Below are positions 25,886 to 33,728 of a DNA stretch of 58,612 nucleotides, piece by piece. Positions within the stretch are counted from its first letter, which is position 1; the number at the start of each line of letters is the position of its first letter. Below the pieces are notes generated by a model, which was not told where the DNA came from, did no database searches, and saw only the letters and a list, made by a program, of their open reading frames with translations. A program made the translations under genes and the position numbers. The stretch spans positions 1 to 58,612 of the forward strand of contig UQLN01000029.1 of assembly GCA_900541965.1 (NCBI GenBank), written 5' to 3'. Source of the DNA: an uncultured Parabacteroides sp. (GTDB lineage Bacteria; Bacteroidota; Bacteroidia; Bacteroidales; Tannerellaceae).

Positions 25886-26488
25886 ATGAAAGAAAAATTC
25901 AATATACTGACATCCACCTGCGTTCCTCTTCCTTTGGAAAATGTGGATACAGACCAGATTATCCCGGCACGTTTCCTGAAAGCCACAACCCGCGAGGGAT
26001 TCGGAGACAATTTGTTCCGCGACTGGCGTTATGATAAAAATGGAAACCCCAATCCCGACTTTGTTCTCAACCAGAATACATATAAAGGTCAGATATTAGT
26101 AGCAGGAAAGAATTTTGGTAGCGGTTCCAGCCGCGAACATGCCGCCTGGGCGATTGCCGGATATGGATTCCGTGTAGTAGTGAGCAGTTTCTTTGCCGAT
26201 ATATTCAAGAACAATTCAATGAACAACGGACTGGTTCCCGTAGTTGTATCTCCTGAATTTCTGGCTGAAATCTTTGCTACGGTACAGGCAAATCCGGAAG
26301 CTGCATTGACGGTGGACCTGCCTGCACAAACCATCACCAACAATACAACCGGACATAGTGAACATTTTGACATCAATGCCTATAAAAAGGATTGTCTGGT
26401 AAACGGTTTGGACGACATCGATTACCTACTTGCAAATAAGCATAAAATCGAAGCATACGAACAGCATAATAGTATTACCGAACGCTGA
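25886..26488 (+). CDS. leuD: 3-isopropylmalate dehydratase small subunit
   Basis: The swivel-domain partner of LeuC, 200 aa. Family features are PLENVDTDQIIPARFLK near residue 15, GKNFGSGSSREHAAWAIAGYGFRVVVSSFFADIFKNN near residue 72 and NGLVPV. The ATG at 25886 fits the family; an in-frame TTG at 25844 would add 14 unrelated residues. A palindromic repeat begins in its last codons. Confidence 0.95.
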   Translation: MKEKFNILTSTCVPLPLENVDTDQIIPARFLKATTREGFGDNLFRDWRYDKNGNPNPDFVLNQNTYKGQILVAGKNFGSGSSREHAAWAIAGYGFRVVVSSFFADIFKNNSMNNGLVPVVVSPEFLAEIFATVQANPEAALTVDLPAQTITNNTTGHSEHFDINAYKKDCLVNGLDDIDYLLANKHKIEAYEQHNSITER

Positions 26489-26551
26489 TGACGCAGAAAT
26501 AAATAATCTGCGTCAGTCTGCGCATTCTGCGTTGTCTGCGTTCAGTAATAC
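26472..26551. repeat. Composite inverted repeat between leuD and the second synthase gene (CTGATGACGCAGA family)
   Basis: Inner stem TGACGCAGA at 26489-26497 with TCTGCGTCA at 26507-26515. Outer stem 26472-26485 with 26538-26551 matches 13 of 14 (GTATTACCGAACGC against GCGTTCAGTAATAC). Its left end falls in the last codons of leuD. It has no T-run, so it is probably a processing or stability hairpin rather than a terminator. Confidence 0.72.
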
Positions 26552-26586
26552 CGCGTAATACCGTAATAGGATAAATTAAAGATAGT

Positions 26587-28098
26587 ATGATCGAAATAAT
26601 GGACACCACCCTGCGGGACGGGGAACAAACATCGGGGGTTTCTTTTGCTGCGCATGAGAAACTGAGTATTGCCCAGGCTTTGCTGGTCGATCTTGGTGTG
26701 AACCGCCTTGAAATTGCATCCGCACGGGTTTCGGACGGAGAGTTCGAAGCTGTGAGGCGTGTAGTTGCCTGGGCGAAGCGTACCGGACATTTGCAAAAAC
26801 TGGAAGTACTTGGATTTGTAGATGGAGAAGTTTCTCTGAACTGGATCGAGGCTGCCGGATGCCGTGTCGTAAATTTGCTATGTAAGGGTTCGTATAAACA
26901 TGTCACCGAACAGTTACGCAAAACACCCGAACAGCATTTTGCCGATATTCGGGCCGTGATAGAGTCTGCCGGGAAAAGGGATATTGCAGTGAATATCTAT
27001 ATGGAGGATTGGTCCAACGGCATGAAAAATTCTCCGGAATATGTTTTCCAATTCGTGGATGCCTTGAAAGACCTGCCGGTCCGCCGTTTTATGTTGCCTG
27101 ATACGCTCGGCATATTGAATCCGGGTAATACCTATGAGTTTTGTAAGGAGATGGCAACCCGTTATCCCGAACTGAAATTTGATTTTCATGCACATAACGA
27201 TTATGACCTGGCTGTGGCAAATGTTTATTCGGCAGTCCGTGCCGGTATAGACGGTATCCATACCACATTGAACGGTTTGGGAGAACGTGCAGGAAATGCG
27301 CCTCTCAGCAGCGTTCTGGCTGTCTTAAAAGACCAGTTGGGAGAAGAAACCAGTATCCGGGAGGAGAAAATCAATTATGCGAGCCGCTTGGTAGAAACTT
27401 ATTCCGGAATCCATATATCGCCCAACCAGCCGATTATCGGGGAACATGTATTTACACAATGTGCAGGGGTTCATGCAGATGGGGACAGCAAGAATAATTT
27501 GTATTGCAACGACCTGCTGCCCGAACGCTTCGGACGTGTCCGCGAATATGCGCTGGGAAAAACTTCCGGTAAAGCCAACATACGCAAGAACCTGGAATGC
27601 CTGGGTATCGATATCGATGAAGATTCGATGAAGAAGGTCACCGAGCGCATTATCGAATTAGGGGATAAGAAAGAGATGGTCACTTCGGAAGATTTGCCTT
27701 ATATCATCAGTGATGTGCTTCACCATGATACGGCGGAAGACCAGCGCATCCGGATATTGAATTATTCTCTATCTTTGGCACAGGGGCTGAAACCGGTAGC
27801 TACTTTAAAAATAGAGATTAACGGTGAAGCTTATCAAGAATCCGCTTCCGGAGATGGTCAGTATGATGCTTTTGTACGTGCGTTGCGGAAGATTTATACC
27901 GATTTGGGGCGTCCTTTCCCGATGTTGACCAACTATTCCGTTTCTATCCCTCCCGGCGGGCGGACCGATGCTTTTGTGCAGACGGTTATCAGTTGGAATT
28001 ATGCCGGAGTAGACTTTAAAACGAGGGGGCTTGATGCCGACCAGACTGAAGCTGCTATCAAGGCTACTTTGAAAATGCTGAACAAGATTGAAGGCTAA
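26587..28098 (+). CDS. Second LeuA/CimA-family synthase, possible citramalate synthase
   Basis: A 503-aa homologue of LeuA: IMDTTLRDGEQTSGVSF near residue 4, FHAHNDYDLAVANVYSAVRAG near residue 200, NGLGERAGNAPLSSVLAV near residue 224, and a C-terminal allosteric domain (about 390-503). It is well diverged from the LeuA at 22929. It may be citramalate synthase (pyruvate plus acetyl-CoA), feeding isoleucine without threonine deaminase, or a second isopropylmalate synthase. LeuC, LeuD and LeuB in the same operon can serve the citramalate route as well. Substrate specificity cannot be fixed by eye. Confidence 0.8.
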   Translation: MIEIMDTTLRDGEQTSGVSFAAHEKLSIAQALLVDLGVNRLEIASARVSDGEFEAVRRVVAWAKRTGHLQKLEVLGFVDGEVSLNWIEAAGCRVVNLLCKGSYKHVTEQLRKTPEQHFADIRAVIESAGKRDIAVNIYMEDWSNGMKNSPEYVFQFVDALKDLPVRRFMLPDTLGILNPGNTYEFCKEMATRYPELKFDFHAHNDYDLAVANVYSAVRAGIDGIHTTLNGLGERAGNAPLSSVLAVLKDQLGEETSIREEKINYASRLVETYSGIHISPNQPIIGEHVFTQCAGVHADGDSKNNLYCNDLLPERFGRVREYALGKTSGKANIRKNLECLGIDIDEDSMKKVTERIIELGDKKEMVTSEDLPYIISDVLHHDTAEDQRIRILNYSLSLAQGLKPVATLKIEINGEAYQESASGDGQYDAFVRALRKIYTDLGRPFPMLTNYSVSIPPGGRTDAFVQTVISWNYAGVDFKTRGLDADQTEAAIKATLKMLNKIEG

Positions 28099-28139
28099 TC
28101 AGTTGATGTAATATATACGTCAACTAAAAATAGATAGTT

Positions 28140-28586
28140 ATGAGAAAGAAGTTAAAAATTGCACTTGTTGCACACGACAACCGGAAAGCGGAAATGGTAG
28201 AATGGGCAGTCCATAATGCCGAGTATCTGTCCCAGCATCACCTGGTATGTACCGGCACAACAGGAAATCTTGTACACAAAGCGCTTGAAGATAGAGGCGT
28301 GAATGCTGAAGTCACTTGCATGCACTCCGGTCCGATGGGGGGAGATGCAGAGATAGCGGCCATGGTTGTACGCAAGGAAATAGACCTTGCCGTATTCCTG
28401 ATAGACGACCTGAACCCGCAGCCTCATGAAGCCGACATCCAGATGTTGCTCCGCCAGTGTCGCGTTCATAACGTACCTATCGCCTGCAACCGTTACAGTG
28501 CTGACTTAATGATTACCAGTACGCTGTGGGATGATGAAACCTATGTCCCCACAGAACCGAAATATGTATTCTTCAAACGGGAATAA
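28140..28586 (+). CDS. mgsA: Methylglyoxal synthase
   Basis: Converts dihydroxyacetone phosphate to methylglyoxal and phosphate. The 148-aa protein has KIALVAHDNRKAEMVEWA near residue 6, TGTTGNL near residue 40, SGPMGGDAEIA near residue 63 (with the catalytic Asp) and FLIDDLNPQPHEADI near residue 88, all family signatures; length is normal. It sits inside the leu operon, 41 bp after the LeuA-like gene and 111 bp before leuB, an unexpected partner for leucine synthesis. Confidence 0.93.
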   Translation: MRKKLKIALVAHDNRKAEMVEWAVHNAEYLSQHHLVCTGTTGNLVHKALEDRGVNAEVTCMHSGPMGGDAEIAAMVVRKEIDLAVFLIDDLNPQPHEADIQMLLRQCRVHNVPIACNRYSADLMITSTLWDDETYVPTEPKYVFFKRE

Positions 28587-28624
28587 TTAATAATAAAGGG
28601 GATGTGCCAAAAGTCTATATTATG

Positions 28625-28652
28625 GAACGCAGACTAAGGGTCATCTGTGTTC
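28625..28652. repeat. Small hairpin between mgsA and leuB
   Basis: GAACGCAGA at 28625-28633 pairs with TCTGTGTTC at 28644-28652 (one G-U). The arms resemble degenerate arms of the GACGCAGA repeat family. No T-run follows. Confidence 0.5.
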
Positions 28653-28697
28653 AGCAATAGCTTTTTTGATACAGCCTCTATTATACAATAAACACTT

Positions 28698-29768
28698 ATG
28701 AAACTGAACATTGCATTACTTCCCGGCGACGGTATCGGTCCCGAGATCATAGAGCAAGGAATGAAAGCCGTAAAAGCGATATGCCGGAAATACGGTCATG
28801 AACTGAGTTACAAACAAGCATTAGTCGGAGCCTGTGCCATCGACGCTGTAGGCAATCCTTATCCGGATGAAACGCATGAACTCTGTATGCAGAGCGATGC
28901 CGTTTACTTCGGTGCTATCGGTTCGCCCAAGTATGATAATAATCCTTCTGCCAAGGTGCGCCCTGAACAAGGTTTGCTGGGAATGCGCAAGAAACTGGGA
29001 TTATTTGCGAATATCCGTCCTGTGACGACTTTCCCGTCTTTGCTGCACAAATCTCCTTTGCGCGCTGAATTGATAGATGGCGCCGACTTTATGTGTATCC
29101 GCGAACTGACGGGCGGTATGTATTTCGGCCGTCCGCAGGGTAGAAGCGAAGATGGCAATACGGCTTATGATACTTGCGTGTACACACGTGAGGAAATCGA
29201 ACGTATCGTCCGTCTGGCATACCAGTATGCACAGAAACGCCGCAAGAAAGTAACAGTGGTCGATAAAGCAAACGTATTGGCGACATCTCGCCTTTGGCGC
29301 CAGGTGGCACAGGAGATAGAAAAAGAATATCCTGATGTGGAAACAGAATATATGTTTGTGGATAATGCTGCCATGCGCCTGGTTCAATGGCCGAAAAGCT
29401 TTGATGTGATGGTGACGGAAAATATGTTCGGTGATATCCTGACCGACGAAGCCTCTGTGATTACCGGCTCACTGGGAATGCTTCCTTCTGCTTCTATCGG
29501 TGTACATACTTCCGTATTCGAACCCATCCACGGTTCTTACCCGCAGGCTGCCGGAAAGAATATTGCTAATCCTTTGGCAACTATCCTGAGCGGTGCTTTG
29601 ATGTTTGAATATGCTTTCAACCTGATGGAAGAAGGTGCCCTGATTCGCGAAGCTGTAGCTGCATCTATGGCTGCCGGTATGGTTACCGAAGATATTGCCG
29701 ACGGCGCGAAAGCTTATACGACAAGTGAAGTTGGGGATTGGATTGCCGATTATATCGTCAAAAAGTAA
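28698..29768 (+). CDS. leuB: 3-isopropylmalate dehydrogenase
   Basis: NAD-dependent oxidative decarboxylation of 3-isopropylmalate. The 356-aa protein has LLPGDGIGPEI near residue 7, RPEQGLLGMRKKLGLFANIRPV near residue 88, RELTGGMYFG near residue 135, and MVTENMFGDILTDEASVITGSLGMLPSAS near residue 238 with GSYPQAAGKNIANP. Last gene of the leu operon; the 42-bp tandem array follows instead of an ordinary terminator. Confidence 0.96.
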   Translation: MKLNIALLPGDGIGPEIIEQGMKAVKAICRKYGHELSYKQALVGACAIDAVGNPYPDETHELCMQSDAVYFGAIGSPKYDNNPSAKVRPEQGLLGMRKKLGLFANIRPVTTFPSLLHKSPLRAELIDGADFMCIRELTGGMYFGRPQGRSEDGNTAYDTCVYTREEIERIVRLAYQYAQKRRKKVTVVDKANVLATSRLWRQVAQEIEKEYPDVETEYMFVDNAAMRLVQWPKSFDVMVTENMFGDILTDEASVITGSLGMLPSASIGVHTSVFEPIHGSYPQAAGKNIANPLATILSGALMFEYAFNLMEEGALIREAVAASMAAGMVTEDIADGAKAYTTSEVGDWIADYIVKK

Positions 29769-29789
29769 AATTTTATAATGGAAATCGTT

Positions 29790-30083
29790 CCGCTGGCGTG
29801 CGAAAGCAGTATATAGTACTGTTTGGAGCCTCCGCTGACGTACGAATGGGTTTTACAGCACTGTTTGATGCCTCCGCTCGTGAGCGAAAGCATTTTACAG
29901 TGCTGTTTTGTATCTCCGCTGGTGTACGAATGGGTTTTAAAGCACTGTTTGATACCTCCGTTCGTGAGCGAAAGCATTTTACAGTACTGTTTTATGTCTT
30001 CGCTGGCGCGCGGAGGCATCAAACAGTGCTGTATACCGCTTTCGCACGCCAGCGGAATGAAAATGCGATGCTGTTTCCTGCTA
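29790..30083. repeat. Seven-unit 42-bp tandem array
   Basis: Diverged units begin at 29790, 29832, 29874, 29916, 29958, 30000 and 30042, exactly 42 bp apart, with a pattern near CCGCTsGyGTrCGAA...AGyaCTGTTT. Units alternate between two subtypes (GTACGAATGGG and GAGCGAAAGC). Adjacent units form long hairpins, for example ACAGCACTGT/ACAGTGCTGT with CGCTC/GAGCG at the tip. The first 38 bases (29788-29825) and 30020-30057 are inverted copies with 35 of 38 matching. It lies between convergent leuB and a sulfatase gene. Confidence 0.88.
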
Positions 30084-30087
30084 TGAA

Positions 30088-31629
30088 TCAGATTTCATCC
30101 GGCCAGGGACAGTTTTTCTTTGTAGCCTTGAATGACGGACGCTGTGCCTTCATCTTCCTTAACTGTTTGCCTAAGTCTTTGGATAATTTCTTTACCAGGT
30201 CGGGACGGGAAGCGGACAGGTCGTTTTTTTCTCCTATGTCATCAGGTATGTTGAATAGTTCCTTCTTTCCGGTTTCATAGTAGTAAATCAGTTTCCAGTC
30301 GCCTCGACGAATTGTGCAGGTGGCTCCGATGCCCGGGCCTGTATTTCCCCAAAGATTCGGGAAGTTCCAATAGAGGCTGCGTCCTTTGGACGGGTCGCCG
30401 GTGTTGGTGAGCAACGGCATGAAGCTGATACCATCGACAGGTTGGATTGTTTTATATTTCTTTATGCCGGCCATTTCGAGGATGGTAGGGAAGAAGTCTT
30501 CGATAATCAAATATTTGTCGCATTTGGTTTGCGGCTGTACTTTTCCCGGCCAACTGACGATCATCGGTTCGCGAATCCCCCCTTCATAGGCGGAACCTTT
30601 GCCGCTGTTGAGGGGCGAGTTCTGCGTATGTGGTTTGCCATCGCGCCACTCCGGTTCGGAGGCCAGTCCGCCATTGTCGGACATAAAGAGGATGATGGTG
30701 TTATCTGCCAGGTTGTTCTTTTCCAGATAATTCATGATGTCGCCGAGGCTCTTGTCCATTCCTTCAATCAGGGCGGCATAGGCTGCTTCTTTTTCACTCA
30801 GGCCTTTATCTATGTACTTTTGGTAGAAGCGCATATCCTTGTCTATCGGAACATGGATGGCATAGTGCGACATATACAGGAAGAATGGCTGGTCGTATTG
30901 TTGTGCTTTGTCGAGTGCTTTGGTTGCTTCCTGCGTCAGGGCTTCGGTGATGAATATATCCTTGCCCCAGTATTTTTCCAGTCCGGGGACGGCAAACCAG
31001 GGACTGGGTTTCCCATCCGTACGGTTGCCGAAGTTGGCTTCTCCGAGATAGCTTGCCAGGCCTCCGCCGGCATGCCCGGCGATGTTTACTTCAAATCCGA
31101 AGTGATAAGGGTTTTCGCCCGGAGTATCTACTGCCCCCCAATGGGCTTTGCCGCAATGGATGGTATGATAGCCGTTATCTTTCAGAATTTGAGCCATGGA
31201 AGTCACCTGGTAGGTATGTTCTATGCCTGGTACTTCGCATATGCCGTTTACGTTCCAGTCCGGAAGTTGCAACACATCGCTTTTACGGTCGGTAGATGCA
31301 TTCTTGGGATATGTCCAGTTTGTTACCCGGTGGCGTCCGGCATTCATTCCGGTATAGAGGCTGCAACGGCTGGGCGAACTGATACTTGAAGCATATGCTT
31401 GTGTGAACATCATACCCTGACGTGCCAGACGTTCCATATTCGGGGTTTCGTATACCTCGTTGTAATGTGTCTTTTCCTTCCAGAAGGGGAGGGAAGTATC
31501 CTGCCAACCCATATCATCTACAAGGAACAGGATGATATTCGGCCGTTTCTGTATGTTGGAAGTTTTTGTTTGGCCTGTCGCCCCTGCTAAGGGGAGTACC
31601 GCCAGGGATAGAAGTAGGCTCTTGTTCAT
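30088..31629 (-). CDS. Secreted sulfatase (family S1)
   Basis: A 513-aa exported sulfatase: signal peptide ending near ATGQ (residue 20), metal-binding NIILFLVDDMGWQDTS at 31-46, and the maturation motif SSPSR at 84-88, where Ser84 would be oxidised to formylglycine by an anaerobic sulfatase-maturating enzyme not in this window. FMSDNGG near residue 315 holds further active-site residues. Last gene of the PUL, overlapping the upstream glycosidase gene by 4 bp. Probably removes sulfate from a sugar; position and sugar are not determinable here. Confidence 0.93.
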   Translation of the reverse strand: MNKSLLLSLAVLPLAGATGQTKTSNIQKRPNIILFLVDDMGWQDTSLPFWKEKTHYNEVYETPNMERLARQGMMFTQAYASSISSPSRCSLYTGMNAGRHRVTNWTYPKNASTDRKSDVLQLPDWNVNGICEVPGIEHTYQVTSMAQILKDNGYHTIHCGKAHWGAVDTPGENPYHFGFEVNIAGHAGGGLASYLGEANFGNRTDGKPSPWFAVPGLEKYWGKDIFITEALTQEATKALDKAQQYDQPFFLYMSHYAIHVPIDKDMRFYQKYIDKGLSEKEAAYAALIEGMDKSLGDIMNYLEKNNLADNTIILFMSDNGGLASEPEWRDGKPHTQNSPLNSGKGSAYEGGIREPMIVSWPGKVQPQTKCDKYLIIEDFFPTILEMAGIKKYKTIQPVDGISFMPLLTNTGDPSKGRSLYWNFPNLWGNTGPGIGATCTIRRGDWKLIYYYETGKKELFNIPDDIGEKNDLSASRPDLVKKLSKDLGKQLRKMKAQRPSFKATKKNCPWPDEI

Positions 31630-33728
31630 GATTGTATGTTTTTTGATTCTTGTTTATTTATTGTTATTTCTCCCGGATGAATGACCGGTATGGTGCGTAA
31701 TTCCTGCTGACCGCCTTGTTCCACCCATACCCGGAGATTTCCCGGGCAAAGGACATTCAACTTTAATTGTTCGGGAGTGGAGGAAATAATTTCGACAGTG
31801 GCAGGAGAGAGGAACTTTTCCTGTATTCCGACTACTGCCCATCCGTTATGAATGAGACAAAGATGGAACAACCGGTCCGTAAATCCTTCCAATGTTATTT
31901 GTTTATCGGCAGTTAGCTCTTCTGCTGTCTGCTTTTCCCAGTCATATAACAGGATGCGTTCTGCTTGATGCATTGTTTTCCCACTCATTGTTTCCCGGAG
32001 AGAATAATCTGTTGCACTGATTGTCGCTTCCACCGTATGATGGGAAGCGGACGTATTCAAATTATAACAGATGAGTGATACTGCTTCGTTTCCCGTAGGA
32101 GCAAATACCCAGTAGGCTTTTCCATCTTTCAGGGGATTGCTAATCACCGACTCGGGTGTTGGTATGGCAGGAGCTTCGGGCCTGAATATTCGGCCTTTCT
32201 CATCGATGAGCGGCAGGATATTCTTTTTTATGAAATCAGCCGGCGAGTCCGATAAATAGACCGGGCCTCCGGATATTGCTTTCGAACGGGCCATCAGGCT
32301 TCCGCAGATGGTATCGCACGAATGGAACATATCATGGTCGGGCCACACCGTTTGCCCTTGCAGTAATGTATTGGTGTAACATTGGAACAGATGCGATTTA
32401 GCCATGTCTTCATCATACTTTTTATAGTCGATGCTGACGCGCGCTACGCCACTATACCGGGTATGGTCGATGTTCAGGATATTCTGTGCCATGCAGTTCA
32501 TCAAGCCGACCTGCTGGTTATGGGTTTGTTCTTCCAACGCCAGATTGCAGGCTTTGGCTTGCCGTACCACTTCCGTATTGCCCATATAAAGAGGCAGAAG
32601 GAAAGACTGGTTGTCTATCTTCAGAAAGTCGAAGCCATAGTTTTTCAACGTTCCGATATAATAGTTATAGAAAGCTTCGATATGCTCTTTGCTTTTTCCG
32701 GGAAGCATGCTGCCGTTGTAAGGATAGAGAGTTTGCCGGATATTTTCAGGAAAGTCGTTTTCAGGCGATATCCCCATCCAGTAGCCGCAGAAGTTATACC
32801 ATAATCCCATCCATTTTATTTTATCCGCTTTCTTCCGGGAGATGATATTTTTCCATCCGTCAGGAAATTTTTTCTTATCCGGAACGAAACTCGTGAGCTG
32901 TTGGTTCTTGTTTGCCAGATGCCCGTCATCTATCAGGACATACCGGATAGGTATGCCGGATGCTTCGATACCATCCAGGTCGCTCAGCATTTTGGTTTCG
33001 TCTATATTGAAGTGATAATGTTCCCAGGAACACCAGCCCAGATAATCGAAGGCTTCAAAATAGTTTTTATCCGTTCTTTTCTGCAACGCTGATATTTCCC
33101 TGTTATCGATTAATGAGGTGTATGCCTTATGAATGGCCTCATAGACAGTTTTCCCTTTTTCAACCAATAAGACAGGAGCCTGCGAAGCCAGATTGTCGGT
33201 TCCCAATGTTGATAAGTAGACTGTCAGCGAACCATTCTTATTTACTTGAAACCAACTGATACTGTTTTCTCCGGCTACCGCCTTCGCGAAAAGAAATCCT
33301 CCGTCAGCCAGTTCCAGCAACAGGGCATCTCCCAGAACAGAAGGCATCCCGTTAGACGGAATTCCCGGATAATCAGCTTGTGTCAAATCTTTCAGGCTAT
33401 TGAATACCCAGGGCAATAACCTGTTCGTGTTATTGGGCCATTGATAATCGCCTGGGCGGTAATCGCGGCTAAAAAATATTCCTTGCTTGTAAGCCGGTAT
33501 ATCTGTTTGATAAGAAATGGTAGGCTGCTTTCCGGGAATGTTCTTTTCGTAATATACTGCGGTTTGCAATTTTTCCAGCCTGATAGGCTTTTCCATCCGG
33601 AGAGCAGTAACGTCAGTAAACATTTTCCCCTTCTTATAAACAAATGAGGTTTGCCCTCTGAGGCCGGGACAAATCCATGCCGCACCACTGAGGAGTAATG
33701 TAATCAGATATGTTTTATTTCTTGTCAT
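31626..33728 (-). CDS. GH36-like / raffinose-synthase-family alpha-galactosidase
   Basis: A 700-aa exported protein (signal peptide to about residue 26). The catalytic barrel contains FDYLGWCSWEHYHFN near residue 227, RYVLIDDGH near 262, KIDNQ with probable nucleophile Asp372, RVSIDY, and the raffinose-synthase-family hallmark VWPDHDMFHS near 464. This points to the Sip1/raffinose-synthase-related group of GH36, probably a hydrolase of terminal alpha-galactose in a bacterial PUL. It overlaps its neighbours by 4 bp on both sides, so translation is coupled. N-acetylgalactosaminidase activity is an alternative. Confidence 0.82.
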   Translation of the reverse strand: MTRNKTYLITLLLSGAAWICPGLRGQTSFVYKKGKMFTDVTALRMEKPIRLEKLQTAVYYEKNIPGKQPTISYQTDIPAYKQGIFFSRDYRPGDYQWPNNTNRLLPWVFNSLKDLTQADYPGIPSNGMPSVLGDALLLELADGGFLFAKAVAGENSISWFQVNKNGSLTVYLSTLGTDNLASQAPVLLVEKGKTVYEAIHKAYTSLIDNREISALQKRTDKNYFEAFDYLGWCSWEHYHFNIDETKMLSDLDGIEASGIPIRYVLIDDGHLANKNQQLTSFVPDKKKFPDGWKNIISRKKADKIKWMGLWYNFCGYWMGISPENDFPENIRQTLYPYNGSMLPGKSKEHIEAFYNYYIGTLKNYGFDFLKIDNQSFLLPLYMGNTEVVRQAKACNLALEEQTHNQQVGLMNCMAQNILNIDHTRYSGVARVSIDYKKYDEDMAKSHLFQCYTNTLLQGQTVWPDHDMFHSCDTICGSLMARSKAISGGPVYLSDSPADFIKKNILPLIDEKGRIFRPEAPAIPTPESVISNPLKDGKAYWVFAPTGNEAVSLICYNLNTSASHHTVEATISATDYSLRETMSGKTMHQAERILLYDWEKQTAEELTADKQITLEGFTDRLFHLCLIHNGWAVVGIQEKFLSPATVEIISSTPEQLKLNVLCPGNLRVWVEQGGQQELRTIPVIHPGEITINKQESKNIQS

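Noticed and set aside
29790..30083. CRISPR array
   Set aside because: Units are directly contiguous with no unique spacers, and no cas genes are nearby.
29738..30280. 180-aa plus-strand open frame with repeated FTVLF-type units
   Set aside because: It overlaps the end of leuB, is generated by the 42-bp (14-codon) tandem array, runs antisense into the sulfatase gene and has no credible start signal.
30442..31389. 315-aa plus-strand open frame opposite the sulfatase gene
   Set aside because: Antisense shadow of a strongly supported sulfatase; its translation has no domain character.
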